From NCBI GenBank assembly GCA_012838305.1, contig DUPN01000022.1:1-63323 (forward strand): a stretch of 63,323 nucleotides of DNA, read 5' to 3'. Source of the DNA: Bacillota bacterium. GTDB lineage: Bacteria; Bacillota; Limnochordia; Darwinibacteriales; Darwinibacteriaceae. The notes under the pieces are model-generated. The model was given only the letters and a program-made list of their open reading frames with translations. It was not told where the DNA came from and ran no database searches. How positions within the stretch are numbered: the stretch's first letter is position 1; every line of letters starts with the position of its first letter. A program made the translations under genes and the position numbers. Of this stretch, positions 34,064 through 44,201 are shown piece after piece.

Positions 34064-34639
34064 TTAGCTGAACTTCCTCAAAATGCGATCCACAGCTATA
34101 GCAGCCAGGGTAGAACAGGTTGTGGCCACAATGATCGGACCGATGATGTCTGTTGGGGTCGCAGAACCATGTGTTAAGCGTAAGGCGATGATGGTGGTGG
34201 GAATTACGGTCAGGCTTGAGGATGTGACAGCCATGAAGGTGCACATGGCGTCCGAGGCTCTCTCTTTGTCCTTATTTAACTCTTGGAGGTCGCCCATGGC
34301 CCTGAGTCCCAGGGGTGTACAGGCATTTCCCAATCCAAGCAAGTTTGCGCTCATGGCTAGGAGCAGGGAGCCCATGGCCCGATGGTGGACGGGGACATCC
34401 GGGAAGAGTCTGCGCGCCAAGGGCCCGAGGATTCGGGCTGTGGTTTTCATTAAGCCGGCGTCTTGTGCGATTTTCATCATGCCGGACCAAAAGGAGATGA
34501 TGCCCACTAGACCGATGGAGACCACGACCGCTTGCTCACTGCCCTTGAGGATGCCTTCCGTCACTAGGTGGATCTGCCCTTTGCTGGCGGATGTGATCAC
34601 CCCAGCCAGGATCATGCAAAACCAGACATAGTTGATCAT
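34064..34639 (-). CDS. spmA: Spore maturation protein A
   Basis: 191-residue membrane protein, partner of SpmB. It shows MINYVWFCMILAGVI, LVGIISFWSGMMKIAQDAGLM, MSANLLGLGNACTPLGLRAM and a long C-terminal helix. Start ATG 34639 has GGGGAGGG 5 bases upstream. Adds to SpoIIE and SigH as evidence for endospore formation. Confidence 0.93.
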   Translation of the reverse strand: MINYVWFCMILAGVITSASKGQIHLVTEGILKGSEQAVVVSIGLVGIISFWSGMMKIAQDAGLMKTTARILGPLARRLFPDVPVHHRAMGSLLLAMSANLLGLGNACTPLGLRAMGDLQELNKDKERASDAMCTFMAVTSSSLTVIPTTIIALRLTHGSATPTDIIGPIIVATTCSTLAAIAVDRILRKFS

Positions 34640-34786
34640 GCTATCCCTCCCCACAATCTCTATGCAAAAACAGACGCAATTAGGCGATAAAACGCAAATA
34701 CCCCCGCTAAGTGCAGCAATAAAGCGCAAAAAGCTGCCTGATATTCCCTGACCATTGTTTGGGGGGTTGCATAGTGTCCCGTGGTG

Positions 34787-34797
34787 TGTGCTATAAT
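34787..34797 (+). promoter_or_regulatory. Extended -10 of the ctsR operon
   Basis: TGC-TATAAT (34789-34797) preceded by GTGTG is an extended -10. No good -35 is visible at 17 bp. The operator lies just downstream. Confidence 0.65.
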
Positions 34798-34805
34798 AGG
34801 ATTAA

Positions 34806-34822
34806 GGTCAGTATTAGTCAAA
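34806..34822 (+). promoter_or_regulatory. CtsR operator
   Basis: Direct heptads GGTCAGT-ATT-AGTCAAA match the CtsR box (R-GTCAAA N-A-N R-GTCAAA): the second is exact and the first differs at two positions. It begins 9 bases after the -10 hexamer, so binding would block initiation of the ctsR-mcsA-mcsB-clpC operon. Confidence 0.85.
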
Positions 34823-34841
34823 GAAAGTTGGTGGGGAAATC

Positions 34842-35306
34842 ATGAGTACATTGGCGGATCATATTGAAGCCTACATTAAAAAGATGCTGCGAGGTAGCCA
34901 GACCAACAGTGTTGAACTGAGCCGTGCCCAATTAGCTGATGACTTTGCCTGTGTGCCATCGCAAATCAACTATGTCCTCTCCACCCGCTTTACCCTTGAG
35001 CGAGGCTATGTTGTGGAAAGCAGGCGAGGGGGCGGCGGCTATATCCGTATCGGACATGTGCAGGTCGATGATGGTTATGCCCATGCCATCAAGATCCTCA
35101 AGAGCATCGGCAGTGAACTGGATGAAAAGCAGATGGACAATATCCTGGCGTATCTCAAGGATCATCATCTGCTCACGGCGAGGGATTGCCAGCTAATCCG
35201 GGGCATCGTTCAACAAGAGGTGGGCAGTGTCACCCAGGGAAAAGCTATCCTGCGTGCGAGTCTAATCCGCTCCTTGTTGTTCTTTATTCTGAAGACAAGA
35301 TCGTAA
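34842..35306 (+). CDS. ctsR: Heat-shock transcriptional repressor CtsR
   Basis: 154 residues. Winged-helix domain (about 1-75) with VELSRAQLADDFACVPSQINYVL and the tetraglycine wing RRGGGGYIRI, the thermosensing loop of CtsR. A C-terminal four-helix dimer domain follows. Represses clp genes and is removed by McsB phosphorylation and ClpCP proteolysis on heat stress. Its operator lies 20 bases before its own start. Confidence 0.95.
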   Translation: MSTLADHIEAYIKKMLRGSQTNSVELSRAQLADDFACVPSQINYVLSTRFTLERGYVVESRRGGGGYIRIGHVQVDDGYAHAIKILKSIGSELDEKQMDNILAYLKDHHLLTARDCQLIRGIVQQEVGSVTQGKAILRASLIRSLLFFILKTRS

Positions 35307-35320
35307 GGGGTGATAGGGAA

Positions 35321-35833
35321 ATGCTATGCGATAAATGTGGACAACATGCTGCTACAGTGAAGTTTGTACAGATTGAAAACGATCACAAAACAGAACTGCA
35401 CCTCTGCCAGAGCTGTGCCCAGGGGTACACGAATTTTAGCACTGGCTTCGACTTGCAGCATCTGCTCTCCAGCATGTTCCAGGCAGGTAAGCTAGGGCAA
35501 AAACTGAAGCAGGGTCCGGCTGTGAAGACATGTTCCACATGCGGCCGCAGTCTGCTGGATATTCAAAAGACAGGTCGACTGGGCTGCGGAGATTGCTATC
35601 AGGTCTTTTCGGATGCCCTAAATCCCGTGCTGCGCAGGCTGCATGGTTCGAGTACCCATAGAGGTAAGGTGCCAGCCCGGGGGTATCCCAAAGCGCGGGT
35701 TAGTCGTCAGATTGAGGATCTTCGCAGGCGCCTGCAGGAATGTGTGCGGCAAGAGCAGTATGAACAGGCCGCCAAGTACCGCGACGAGCTGCGGCTTTTG
35801 GAGAGTCAAGTTTCTGGGGGGGATAGTCAATGA
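35321..35833 (+). CDS. mcsA: McsA, activator of McsB arginine kinase
   Basis: 170 residues. Two pairs of CxxC zinc sites (CDKCGQ and CQSCAQ; CSTCGRS and CGDC) and a C-terminal UVR domain (IEDLRRRLQECVRQEQYEQAAKYRDEL). Stimulates McsB and regulates CtsR. Start ATG 35321, 14 bases after ctsR. It overlaps mcsB by 4 bases. Confidence 0.93.
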   Translation: MLCDKCGQHAATVKFVQIENDHKTELHLCQSCAQGYTNFSTGFDLQHLLSSMFQAGKLGQKLKQGPAVKTCSTCGRSLLDIQKTGRLGCGDCYQVFSDALNPVLRRLHGSSTHRGKVPARGYPKARVSRQIEDLRRRLQECVRQEQYEQAAKYRDELRLLESQVSGGDSQ

Positions 35834-36870
35834 AAGAGATCGCTTCCTGGATGAAAGAAACTGGACCCCACGGTGATATCGTACTGGGCACGCGCTGTAG
35901 ACTGGCCAGAAATCTGGCAGGCGTTCCCTTCCCGGGAGGAGCCAGTCGTGATCAACTCAGGGAGGTCATGAACAAGGTTTCCGCGGTTGTACCCAAGCTA
36001 CAGAAACTGGGCGGTTTTGCTTTTCACGAGATGGGTACCATGGATGCCCTGGAGCGGCAGGTTTTGGTGGAAGAGCATTTGGTGAGTCCAAGTCATACCG
36101 AAAATCCCCAGCACAAGGCTGTCCTGCTCAGCGATGAAGCCAATACCAGCATCATGGTCAATGAAGAAGACCATCTGCGCATTCAGGTGCTAAAGCCTGG
36201 GCTGCAGCTGGAACAGGCCTGGCAGCTGGCGACGGAGATTGACGATCTCCTTGAGGCGCAGCTGGACTATGCTTTTGATTTGCAGTCTGGGTACCTTACC
36301 TCCTGTCCCACCAACGCCGGGACGGCGCTCAGGGCCTCGCTTATGTTCCACCTCCCCGCTTTGCGCAGGGTCAAGAAGGTGCAAGAAGTCTTAGGTACCG
36401 TGTCCAAGTTTGGCCTGACGGTGCGGGGACTTTACGGTGAGGGCAGCGATATTTGGGGGAATGTGTTTCAGCTTTCGAACCAGATTACTCTGGGGCAAAG
36501 TGAAGAAGAAACCATCGAGCATCTGGCTCGTTTTGCCGATCAGATTCTCCATAGCGAACGCCAGGCAAGGGAGTATTTATTGGAAGAGGATCGTAAACTA
36601 GCAACAGAAGACTGGTTATACCGTTCCTATGGCATTTTGCGCAATGCTCGTACCATTACCAGTCAGGAAGCTATGGAGCTTCTGTCCGATCTTAAGTTAG
36701 GCGTTGATCTGGGAGTGATTCCCCTTGGCGATCCCCAGTGTTTGAAGCAACTGATGGTACAGATTCGCTCCGCACATCTGCAGAGAATGATGGGGCAACC
36801 CCTTCCTGTTCAGGAACGTGATCGCCTGCGGGCGAGTCTGCTTCGAGATACGCTCAACAACAAAGCATAA
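35830..36870 (+). CDS. mcsB: Protein arginine kinase McsB
   Basis: 346 residues, phosphagen-kinase fold. [16 protein letters not shown] (ATP/phosphate-binding arginines), the loop [10 protein letters not shown] and [20 protein letters not shown]. McsB phosphorylates arginine in CtsR and other proteins, tagging them for ClpCP. It sits in the canonical ctsR-mcsA-mcsB-clpC order. Confidence 0.95.
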   Translation: MKEIASWMKETGPHGDIVLGTRCRLARNLAGVPFPGGASRDQLREVMNKVSAVVPKLQKLGGFAFHEMGTMDALERQVLVEEHLVSPSHTENPQHKAVLLSDEANTSIMVNEEDHLRIQVLKPGLQLEQAWQLATEIDDLLEAQLDYAFDLQSGYLTSCPTNAGTALRASLMFHLPALRRVKKVQEVLGTVSKFGLTVRGLYGEGSDIWGNVFQLSNQITLGQSEEETIEHLARFADQILHSERQAREYLLEEDRKLATEDWLYRSYGILRNARTITSQEAMELLSDLKLGVDLGVIPLGDPQCLKQLMVQIRSAHLQRMMGQPLPVQERDRLRASLLRDTLNNKA

Positions 36871-36889
36871 ATGGAAAGAAGGTGGCACT

Positions 36890-39301
36890 ATGTTTGGACG
36901 TTTTACTGAAAGGGCCCAGCGGGTGATTGTTTTGTCGCAAGAGGAGGCAAGACGGTTGGGTCATAATGTGGTGGGAACGGAACACATCCTCCTGGGCCTG
37001 ATCGCTGAGGGCGAGGATGTGGCTGCCCGCTCCCTGTTGTCTCTTGGAGTGAGTATCGATCAAGTACGCGGCGAGGTGGAACGGATCATTGGCCGCGGCG
37101 GTCAGCCAACCCAGGGTCAGATCGGTTTTACTCCCCGCTCAAAGCGGGTGTTGGAGCTAGCTTTTGACGAGGCACGACGCCTGGGGCACACCTATATTGG
37201 CACTGAACATCTCCTGCTAGGCTTGATCCGCGAAGGGGAAGGTGTGGCTGCCCAGGTTCTCCATAACCTTGGGGCCGACTTGGAGAAGGTGCGAGCCCAG
37301 GTCACCAGCCAACTTGGGGGCGGAAGTCAAGGAAAGACGCAGGCACCCCGGCAGAATAAGACCCCGACCCTCGATCAATTTGGCCGCGACCTAACGACAT
37401 TGGCCCGAGAAGGCAACCTTGACCCTGTGATTGGGCGAGATAAAGAGATTCAACGGGTAATCCAGATTCTCAGTCGTCGAACGAAGAACAATCCGGTCCT
37501 AATCGGTGAACCTGGTGTGGGTAAGACGGCCATTGCCGAAGGATTAGCCTTGAAAATCGTCAATAACGATGTGCCCGAGACCTTAAGCAATAAACGCGTT
37601 GTTACTCTGGATCTAGGCAGTCTGGTGGCTGGTTCCAAGTTCCGGGGCGAATTTGAAGAGCGTCTGAAGAAAGTGATGGAAGAGATCCGCTCCGCAGGTG
37701 ATGTTGTGCTCTTCATCGACGAGATGCACACCATAATCGGGGCAGGCGCAGCGGAAGGAGCGATTGATGCCGCAAATATCCTCAAACCTGCTCTGGCCAG
37801 GGGAGAATTGCAGGCCATCGGGGCCACAACCTTGGACGAGTATCAGAAGCATGTGGAAAAGGATGCTGCTCTTGAACGGCGCTTCCAGCCCGTCATGGTG
37901 GACGAACCCACCGTCGATGAGACCATCGAGATTCTAAAGGGCCTCCGGGATCGCTATGAGGCCCACCACAGGGTAAAAATCAAGGATGAGTCGATTGTGG
38001 CTGCAGCTCGGCTCAGTGATCGTTATATCAGCGATCGTTTCTTACCGGATAAGGCCATTGATCTCATGGACGAGGCAGGTTCTCGGGTGCGTCTGCGAGG
38101 TTTGGTGGCCCCTCCTGAACTGAAGGAACTTGAGGCGAAAATCAGTGAGATCAGCGTGGAAAAAGAGGCGGCGATCAAGAACGAACAGTTCGAACAGGCG
38201 GCCAACTTAAGGGATCAGGAACAGAAACTCCAGGAGGAACTGGAAGCCAAGCGCAGCGACTGGCGGAAGAGTCACGGCCGGGCCGAAGCGGTGGTCACGG
38301 CCGAGGATATTGCTGCGGTCGTGGCTGGTTGGACCGGTATACCGGTAACGGATATCACCGAAGAGGATGCCCTCCGTCTTCTGGATCTAGAGAAGATCCT
38401 GCACCAAAGGGTTATTGGTCAAGATGAGGCCATTGGTGCCGTTTCTAAAGCGGTTCGCAGGGCCCATGCGGGTCTGAAGGATCCGAAGAGACCTATTGGT
38501 TCCTTCATATTCCTCGGTCCCACAGGGGTGGGCAAAACTGAGCTGGCCAGAGCCCTGGCCGAAGCATTGTTTGGCGATGAGGATGCCACTGTGCGCCTGG
38601 ATATGTCGGAGTACATGGAGCGCCACTCTGTGGCACGTTTGGTCGGCTCTCCTCCAGGCTATGTTGGATATGATGAGGGCGGTCAGCTCACGGAGCAAGT
38701 GCGCAGGAAGCCTTATTCCATCGTACTCTTCGACGAAATTGAAAAGGCCCATCCCGAGGTCTTTAATATCCTGCTGCAAGTCTTGGAAGACGGGAGACTG
38801 ACCGATTCGAAAGGACGCCTGGTGGACTTCCGCAATACTGTGATTGTGATGACATCGAACGTGGGAGCACAGCAGATTCAGCGTGACTCAGGCATTGGCT
38901 TTAGAACCGTTGTGGACGAGCGCAGTGATTACGAGGCAATGAAGACCAAGGTCACAGATGAGCTTAAGCGTTCGTTCCGGCCCGAGTTCCTAAACAGGGT
39001 GGACGAAGTCGTGGTGTTCCACGCTCTGAACAAGGTCCATATCGGCCAGATTGTCGATATCATGCTCAAGGAACTCCGGACACAGCTCGGGGGCATGGAT
39101 ATTACCCTGTCCATCACCGAACAAGCCAAGGAGCTTTTGACCAACAAGGGCTTTGACCCCGACTTCGGAGCGAGACCGCTGCGCAGAGCGATTCAAAGGT
39201 ACATTGAGAATCCCCTTGCAGAGGAAATCCTGAAGGGAACCTTTGGGGAAGGCGGCACCATTACAGTGGACTCCAAAGAAGGCGAGTTTGTCTTCTTCTA
39301 G
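36890..39301 (+). CDS. clpC: ATP-dependent Clp protease ATPase subunit ClpC
   Basis: 803 residues. Two N-terminal Clp repeats (about 1-150), first AAA+ with GEPGVGKT, M-domain/UVR region ([15 protein letters not shown], ~430) that contacts adaptors, and second AAA+ with [12 protein letters not shown]. The LGF-type ClpP-binding loop is replaced in the region around residue 665 by a form I cannot name exactly. Unfolds substrates for ClpP. ATG 36890 is chosen (AAGGTGG 5 bases upstream). Confidence 0.96.
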   Translation: MFGRFTERAQRVIVLSQEEARRLGHNVVGTEHILLGLIAEGEDVAARSLLSLGVSIDQVRGEVERIIGRGGQPTQGQIGFTPRSKRVLELAFDEARRLGHTYIGTEHLLLGLIREGEGVAAQVLHNLGADLEKVRAQVTSQLGGGSQGKTQAPRQNKTPTLDQFGRDLTTLAREGNLDPVIGRDKEIQRVIQILSRRTKNNPVLIGEPGVGKTAIAEGLALKIVNNDVPETLSNKRVVTLDLGSLVAGSKFRGEFEERLKKVMEEIRSAGDVVLFIDEMHTIIGAGAAEGAIDAANILKPALARGELQAIGATTLDEYQKHVEKDAALERRFQPVMVDEPTVDETIEILKGLRDRYEAHHRVKIKDESIVAAARLSDRYISDRFLPDKAIDLMDEAGSRVRLRGLVAPPELKELEAKISEISVEKEAAIKNEQFEQAANLRDQEQKLQEELEAKRSDWRKSHGRAEAVVTAEDIAAVVAGWTGIPVTDITEEDALRLLDLEKILHQRVIGQDEAIGAVSKAVRRAHAGLKDPKRPIGSFIFLGPTGVGKTELARALAEALFGDEDATVRLDMSEYMERHSVARLVGSPPGYVGYDEGGQLTEQVRRKPYSIVLFDEIEKAHPEVFNILLQVLEDGRLTDSKGRLVDFRNTVIVMTSNVGAQQIQRDSGIGFRTVVDERSDYEAMKTKVTDELKRSFRPEFLNRVDEVVVFHALNKVHIGQIVDIMLKELRTQLGGMDITLSITEQAKELLTNKGFDPDFGARPLRRAIQRYIENPLAEEILKGTFGEGGTITVDSKEGEFVFF

Positions 39302-39323
39302 CTGCACAGAACATGAACGGGAG

Positions 39324-39365
39324 GGAGTGCGCAGAGCCTAAGTGGCAGTTGTGCACTCCTTTTTC
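39324..39365 (+). terminator. Terminator of the ctsR-clpC operon
   Basis: GGAGTGCgCA / TGtGCACTCC stem (39324-39359) followed by TTTTT. Confidence 0.75.
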
Positions 39366-39377
39366 TGATGGTATAAT
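39349..39377 (+). promoter_or_regulatory. Promoter of radA-disA
   Basis: Extended -10 TGG-TATAAT (39369-39377). A poor -35 (TTGTGC, 39349-39354, 17-bp spacer) lies inside the terminator stem, so termination and initiation are packed together. Confidence 0.6.
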
Positions 39378-39418
39378 AAATTATGAGTAAAAATATGGGA
39401 TCATAGAGAGGATCATCT

Positions 39419-40774
39419 GTGGCTAAAAAAACTGTGGTCTTTGTTTGCCAGGAATGCGGAGCTGAGAGTCCTCGCTGGATGGGGAAGTGTCCGGTGTGCG
39501 GGGAGTGGAATACTCTCGTTGAAGAGACGGTCCAACCTGCGGGCAAAAACGCCCACGCCTGGGTGGTTAAGAGCAAACCTTTACCCTTAACCCAGATAGA
39601 GAACACCGCGGAGTCCCGTTTTAGTACAGGCATTGCCGAGCTTGACCGCGTTTTAGGGGGAGGTCTGGTGCCAGGTTGCCTGGGCTTAGTGGGAGGGGAC
39701 CCGGGAATCGGCAAATCAACCCTGCTGCTTCAGGTGGCCAGCGGCGTCGCTCGCAAGCTGGGACGAGTTCTCTATGTGACCGGAGAAGAGTCCTTAGCAC
39801 AGCTGAAATTGCGGGCCCTGCGCCTTGATGCTGTGTGTGAGGAACTGATCGTAGTCAGCGAGGCCAATACCAACACGATTTGCCAGATCATCAGCGATGA
39901 AAAACCGGTTTTGGTGATCGTGGATTCGATTCAGACGATGTTCGTAGAAGAAGTCCCCTCGCCGCCAGGGAGCGTTGGGCAGGTGCGGGAATCCACCGGA
40001 CGCTTTTTGCAGCTGGCTAAGGGGAGCGGGATCTGCATTCTCCTCGTTGGGCATGTGACCAAAGGCGGAACTTTAGCGGGCCCGAAGGTGTTGGAGCATG
40101 CTGTGGACTTCGTCTTGTACTTCGAAGGTGAAGTGCACACATCCTTTCGGATCGTCCGCTCTGTCAAAAACCGATTCGGCTCTACCCATGAAATTGCCAT
40201 CTTTGAGATGAGCGAACGCGGTTTGCTGCCCGTAGCCAATCCGTCCCAATTCCTACTGTCGCAGCGGCCGGAGCAGAGTCCAGGCTCTGTAGTCGTGCCA
40301 TACATGGAGGGTACCCGCCCTCTCCTCGTTGAGGTGCAGGCTCTGGTGGCACCGGCTCCTTTTGGAGGCACTCCCCGCAGACAGACAACGGGTGTAGATT
40401 ATCAGAGGTTCTCCATCATTTTGGCCGTGCTGGAAAAAAGGCAGGGTTATCCACTGCAGAGCCACGATGTGTTCTTGAACATCGCGGGAGGTCTAAAACT
40501 TCAAGAACCCGCATTGGACTTGGGCATGGCGGTGGCTGTAGCCAGCAGTATCTCCAATGTTAGCGTTAACCCCTTATGTGCTGTTTTAGGAGAGGTTGGT
40601 CTAGTCGGAGAAATCCGGGCCGTTCGAGGCATGGAGCAGCGGCTGGCAGAACTTAACCGCTTAGGTTTTGAAAGCTGCATCATTCCCAGTACGAATGTGC
40701 AAGGACATGAACCCATAAAAGTCTACGGTGTAAGTACAATACAAGAAGCATTGAGAATTGCAGTGAGAGGGTGA
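39419..40774 (+). CDS. radA: DNA repair protein RadA (Sms)
   Basis: 451 residues. N-terminal C4 zinc finger (CQECGAESPRWMGKCPVCGEW), RecA-like ATPase with Walker A GGDPGIGKS, the RadA-specific KNRFG motif (VKNRFGSTHEIAIFEM) and a C-terminal Lon-protease-like domain (~300-451). Promotes branch migration in recombination. GTG 39419. The disA start follows after 4 bases; radA-disA coupling is common in Firmicutes. Confidence 0.95.
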   Translation: MAKKTVVFVCQECGAESPRWMGKCPVCGEWNTLVEETVQPAGKNAHAWVVKSKPLPLTQIENTAESRFSTGIAELDRVLGGGLVPGCLGLVGGDPGIGKSTLLLQVASGVARKLGRVLYVTGEESLAQLKLRALRLDAVCEELIVVSEANTNTICQIISDEKPVLVIVDSIQTMFVEEVPSPPGSVGQVRESTGRFLQLAKGSGICILLVGHVTKGGTLAGPKVLEHAVDFVLYFEGEVHTSFRIVRSVKNRFGSTHEIAIFEMSERGLLPVANPSQFLLSQRPEQSPGSVVVPYMEGTRPLLVEVQALVAPAPFGGTPRRQTTGVDYQRFSIILAVLEKRQGYPLQSHDVFLNIAGGLKLQEPALDLGMAVAVASSISNVSVNPLCAVLGEVGLVGEIRAVRGMEQRLAELNRLGFESCIIPSTNVQGHEPIKVYGVSTIQEALRIAVRG

Positions 40775-40778
40775 GTTC

Positions 40779-41837
40779 ATGCGTGAGGATGATCTGCTTT
40801 TTGAACACTTAGAGATGGTGGCACCAGGCACGCAGCTTTATGAGGGTCTAGAGAGTATTCTCAAGGCCAAGACCGGTGCGCTGATCGTCATCGGGGATAC
40901 CCCGGAAGTGCTGGCTCTGGTAAATGGCGGTTTCCACATCGACGCGGAGATGCATCCAGGCGCCCTCTATGAGCTGGCCAAAATGGACGGAGCCATCGTA
41001 TTATCCAGCGATGCCAAACGGATTCTGTATGCCAATACCCAGTTGGTTCCTGATGCCATGATCCCCAGTTTTGAGACTGGGACGCGTCATAAGACGGCGG
41101 AACGAGTAGCCAAACAGACCGGTCAGATTGTGATTTCCATTTCCCAGCGGCGTAATATCATTACCATCTACCGGGGAAACTGGAAATATGTGATTCGCGA
41201 AGTCAGCGTGATCCTGTCAAAAGCAAACCAAGCCCTGTCCACCTTGGAGAAGTACCGAAGCGTCTTCCAGCAGTCCCTGACCAATCTAAGTGCTCTGGAG
41301 TTTGAGGATCTGGTTACGTTAATGGATGTATCTACCGTGCTGCAGCGGAGCCAGATGGTGAGCAGAATTGCCTGGGAGATCGAACGCTATGTGATCCAGC
41401 TAGGATCGGAGGGCCGTTTAGTTAGAATGCAGCTCGAAGAGCTTATGGCCGACACCAAGGACGAGGGGCTCTTGGTCTTTAGAGATTATTGGGCGGGCGG
41501 AAATCTCAACGATGGCTGGAACCAGTTAGAGGAGATGGATTCGGACGATATCCTCAATCTTGGCCTGATCGCCAAGACCTTGGGGTACGGAGGAAGCATG
41601 ACCAGTCTCGATCAAGCAGTGGCTCCCCGGGGATACCGAGTTTTGGCAAAAATCCCCCGTTTGCCCATGCCTGTCATTGAGAATCTGGTCAAGACCTTTG
41701 AAGATCTTTCCACAGTGATGGATGCGTCCATCGAAGAACTTGATGATGTGGAGGGAATTGGAGAAGTCCGGGCCAGGGCCATTAAGGAGGGCTTACGCCG
41801 TTTACGCGAACAAGTCCTGGTGGATAGCCACATCTAG
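40779..41837 (+). CDS. disA: Diadenylate cyclase DisA
   Basis: 352 residues. N-terminal DAC domain with the catalytic DGAIVLSSD and GTRHKTAERV motifs making c-di-AMP, central helical linker and C-terminal HhH DNA-binding domain (~300-352, DDVEGIGEVRARAIKEGL). Scans DNA integrity before sporulation. The stop overlaps that of the opposing gene by 4 bases. Confidence 0.95.
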   Translation: MREDDLLFEHLEMVAPGTQLYEGLESILKAKTGALIVIGDTPEVLALVNGGFHIDAEMHPGALYELAKMDGAIVLSSDAKRILYANTQLVPDAMIPSFETGTRHKTAERVAKQTGQIVISISQRRNIITIYRGNWKYVIREVSVILSKANQALSTLEKYRSVFQQSLTNLSALEFEDLVTLMDVSTVLQRSQMVSRIAWEIERYVIQLGSEGRLVRMQLEELMADTKDEGLLVFRDYWAGGNLNDGWNQLEEMDSDDILNLGLIAKTLGYGGSMTSLDQAVAPRGYRVLAKIPRLPMPVIENLVKTFEDLSTVMDASIEELDDVEGIGEVRARAIKEGLRRLREQVLVDSHI

Positions 41838-42235
41838 CGCAGATGAAACATGCCTAAGGTATTGACTCGTTGGGCTTCTTTATGAATGATCTCTTCTAGG
41901 TTCAGACCCAGGGAGTTGCACAGACCTGTGAGGTAAAACAGGTTCTGCCCTACCTCAGCTTCCAAGACTTCTTTGCAGTTTTCGCAGAGCTGGCCTTGGA
42001 GATGGGATTTGAGATAATTGCGTACATCCTCGAAGGAACAGTCGTCGGGTAAGATCTGCTTTGAGGCATCGATGCTGATGCAGCCGCAATCGGTTACTGC
42101 CCGGAAAAGGGCCCGGTTGACCCGGGCATTCGTCTCTTGAAATTTCGATGCGATGTCGAGAATGCTGAAGTGCCGCACAAGGTTCTCTTGTACGTTTTCT
42201 TGAAAACATTGACAAGTGGTAACTGGCTTCGTCAT
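41834..42235 (-). CDS. Conserved 133-aa protein with MazG-like C-terminal motif
   Basis: Family not certain. Cysteine pairs CQCF, CGC and CENC plus a C-terminal region EAEVGQNLFYLTGLCNSLGLNLEEIIHKEAQRVNTLG recall MazG-like helical NTP-pyrophosphatases (E-x-x-E...LFYL...LGL...K). Related clostridial proteins are, from memory, annotated as DUF1573. The zinc- or Fe-S-type cysteines suggest metal binding. It converges on disA and is divergent from carD. GGGAGG is 11 bases before ATG 42235. Confidence 0.6.
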   Translation of the reverse strand: MTKPVTTCQCFQENVQENLVRHFSILDIASKFQETNARVNRALFRAVTDCGCISIDASKQILPDDCSFEDVRNYLKSHLQGQLCENCKEVLEAEVGQNLFYLTGLCNSLGLNLEEIIHKEAQRVNTLGMFHLR

Positions 42236-42367
42236 TTTGGTCCCGTCCTCCCACTACCTTTGATCAAGCCATGCTGGTTTTATTATAAAGCTTTTGAAAA
42301 TTGGTTGTCAACCAAAGAACCACAGAGCCCGGGAGCGGCTACCTAGCGTGCTTCATGACGGGCTCGT

Positions 42368-42396
42368 TTGACTTTCAGCGCATAAAGTGGTAAATT
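42368..42396 (+). promoter_or_regulatory. Candidate promoter of carD
   Basis: TTGACT (42368-42373), 17-bp spacer, TAAATT (42391-42396). Confidence 0.45.
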
Positions 42397-42435
42397 TATT
42401 GTAAGGACCTAGGTTTTGTTAAAGGAGGGTTCGCG

Positions 42436-42915
42436 ATGTATAATGTGGGCGATCATGTGGTCTACCCCATGCACGGTGCAGGCGTTATCGTGGCCATCGA
42501 AGAGCGGGAAGTACTTGGTGAAAAGCAGAAGTACTACATTATGGCCCTGCCCATAGGGGATATGAAAGTTATGATTCCCATGAAGTCCGTAGATGAACTG
42601 GGCCTTCGCCAAGTGATTGACGATAAGGACGTTAAACGTGTCTACCAGGTGCTGCAGGGGGATCAAACGGCCATGTCTTCGAATTGGAACCGGCGCTATC
42701 GAGCGAATATGGAGAAGATTAAGAGTGGAGACATTTTCGAAGTAGCCGAGGTTGTACGCAACCTCACGATTAGGGAAAATGATAAAGGTCTCTCCACAGG
42801 CGAGAGGAAGATGCTGGATACAGCCAGGCAGATTCTCATCAGTGAGCTGGTGATCGCGGAAGATGCCAGCGAGGAGGCGATTGTGGAGACCATTTCGGGA
42901 TGCTTTGAACAGTAG
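42436..42915 (+). CDS. CarD/CdnL-family RNA polymerase-binding protein
   Basis: 159 residues. N-terminal CarD/TRCF-RID Tudor-like domain (MYNVGDHVVYPMHGAGVIVAIEE) that contacts the RNA polymerase beta subunit, and a C-terminal helical domain (~80-159) with AEVVRNLTIRENDKGLSTGERKMLDTARQIL. It stabilises open complexes at housekeeping promoters. AAAGGAGGG is 7 bases before ATG 42436. Confidence 0.9.
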   Translation: MYNVGDHVVYPMHGAGVIVAIEEREVLGEKQKYYIMALPIGDMKVMIPMKSVDELGLRQVIDDKDVKRVYQVLQGDQTAMSSNWNRRYRANMEKIKSGDIFEVAEVVRNLTIRENDKGLSTGERKMLDTARQILISELVIAEDASEEAIVETISGCFEQ

Positions 42916-43043
42916 GGAGGTGGCGGTCCTTTAGTAATCGGTGCTGGACAGGATGTTCATCGAAAAAAGAATACCTAAGGAAAAACAGGAAATACTATAA
43001 CTTGAACGAGCTAAACTATCGCATGCATTGAAAAAAGTGGGAG

Positions 43044-44126
43044 GTGAAGCGAAGTTTGGTGATATTCGTTAGGGTTGTATTTGCTGCCATTGGCGCGGTT
43101 CTCGGTTATTCTGGGGCATTACTTGTGCATAATTCGGGCGCCATGGCTGAATTCATCGACAAGAGTTATGTAGTGGGTCTGTTTATTTTCGTTGGTTTTC
43201 TAGTCGGTCTTGCGGTTGGTCCTGCAGTGGGGCGAGGGCTGGGGACAGGAAGCAAAAAGTTGACCCGGACTTTACTTAAGATACCCACACATGAGCTCCT
43301 CGGTGGGGTGCTTGGTCTGGTGAGTGGTTGGATTGTTGCGCTGGTTATTTCTATTCCTTTACTTAAGATCCCCTATGTAGGAGACTATCTCCCGATCATA
43401 CTTGGAATCGTGTTAGGATATCTAGGGTTTGTGGTGGGGCTGAGGAGAACGGACGAACTCACCCATGGGTTTTCCCGTTCGCGGAGGTCGTTGTTGAACT
43501 CGAGCACAGCCTCGAAGGCGACAGCGAAAATACTTGATACGAGCGTCATTATTGATGGAAGGATTTCCGACATCACGAAATCGGGGTTCTTGGAAGGCGA
43601 TTTGATCGTACCCGGATTTGTCCTGGAAGAGTTGCAGCATATTGCTGATTCATCCGATGTACTGAAGCGCAATCGCGGCCGACGGGGGTTGGATATACTC
43701 AATAAGATCCAAAAGGAGCCCTACGCCAACGTGCGCATTGTGGAGGAAGACTATGGTGATATCAGCGAAGTAGACACCAAGCTGGTGAAACTTGCCAAGG
43801 ATATGGGGGGCAAGGTTGTCACTAACGATTACAACTTGAACAAGGTCTGTGAGTTGCATGGTGTAGCCGTTTTAAACATTAACGAGCTGGCCAACTCTGT
43901 CAAACCCGTGGTGCTGCCCGGTGAAGAGCTTAAGGTCCATGTGATTAAGGATGGCAAAGAGCAGGGTCAAGGCGTGGGATACCTGGACGATGGGACCATG
44001 ATTGTGGTGGATGGCGGTCGCCGCTTTATTGGGCAGACGGTGGCGGTTTTGGTCACCAGTGTTCTCCAAACAGCCGCCGGTCGTATGATTTTTGCCAAAC
44101 CGAAAGCGATGGAGCGGGCATTATAA
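43044..44126 (+). CDS. PIN/TRAM-domain membrane protein (YacL-like)
   Basis: 360 residues. Four membrane helices in the first ~125 residues, a PIN ribonuclease-like domain (~150-290, [12 protein letters not shown] with acidic residues, [14 protein letters not shown]) and a C-terminal TRAM domain (~295-350). A membrane-tethered putative RNase. Start is uncertain: GTG 43044 follows GGGAGG too closely; TTG 43056 and GTG 43059 lie 11 and 14 bases after it. It is followed by a terminator, then ispDF, the usual Firmicutes order. Confidence 0.85.
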   Translation: MKRSLVIFVRVVFAAIGAVLGYSGALLVHNSGAMAEFIDKSYVVGLFIFVGFLVGLAVGPAVGRGLGTGSKKLTRTLLKIPTHELLGGVLGLVSGWIVALVISIPLLKIPYVGDYLPIILGIVLGYLGFVVGLRRTDELTHGFSRSRRSLLNSSTASKATAKILDTSVIIDGRISDITKSGFLEGDLIVPGFVLEELQHIADSSDVLKRNRGRRGLDILNKIQKEPYANVRIVEEDYGDISEVDTKLVKLAKDMGGKVVTNDYNLNKVCELHGVAVLNINELANSVKPVVLPGEELKVHVIKDGKEQGQGVGYLDDGTMIVVDGGRRFIGQTVAVLVTSVLQTAAGRMIFAKPKAMERAL

Positions 44127-44140
44127 GATTATACGATGGA

Positions 44141-44177
44141 AAGGGCCTGATGCGAGCATACATCGGGCCTTTTTTTG
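44141..44177 (+). terminator. Terminator of the PIN/TRAM gene
   Basis: Stem AAGGGCCTGATG / CATCGGGCCTT (one G-T and one wobble) followed by seven T. Confidence 0.8.
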
Positions 44178-44201
44178 AATTGACCAAAAGGAGTTGGTGC
44201 C

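Noticed and set aside
42328-42372. GAGCCCG / CGGGCTC hairpin before carD as a terminator
   Set aside because: The loop is about 30 bases and only GTTTG follows, so it is not a convincing terminator. It sits at the carD promoter and may be chance.
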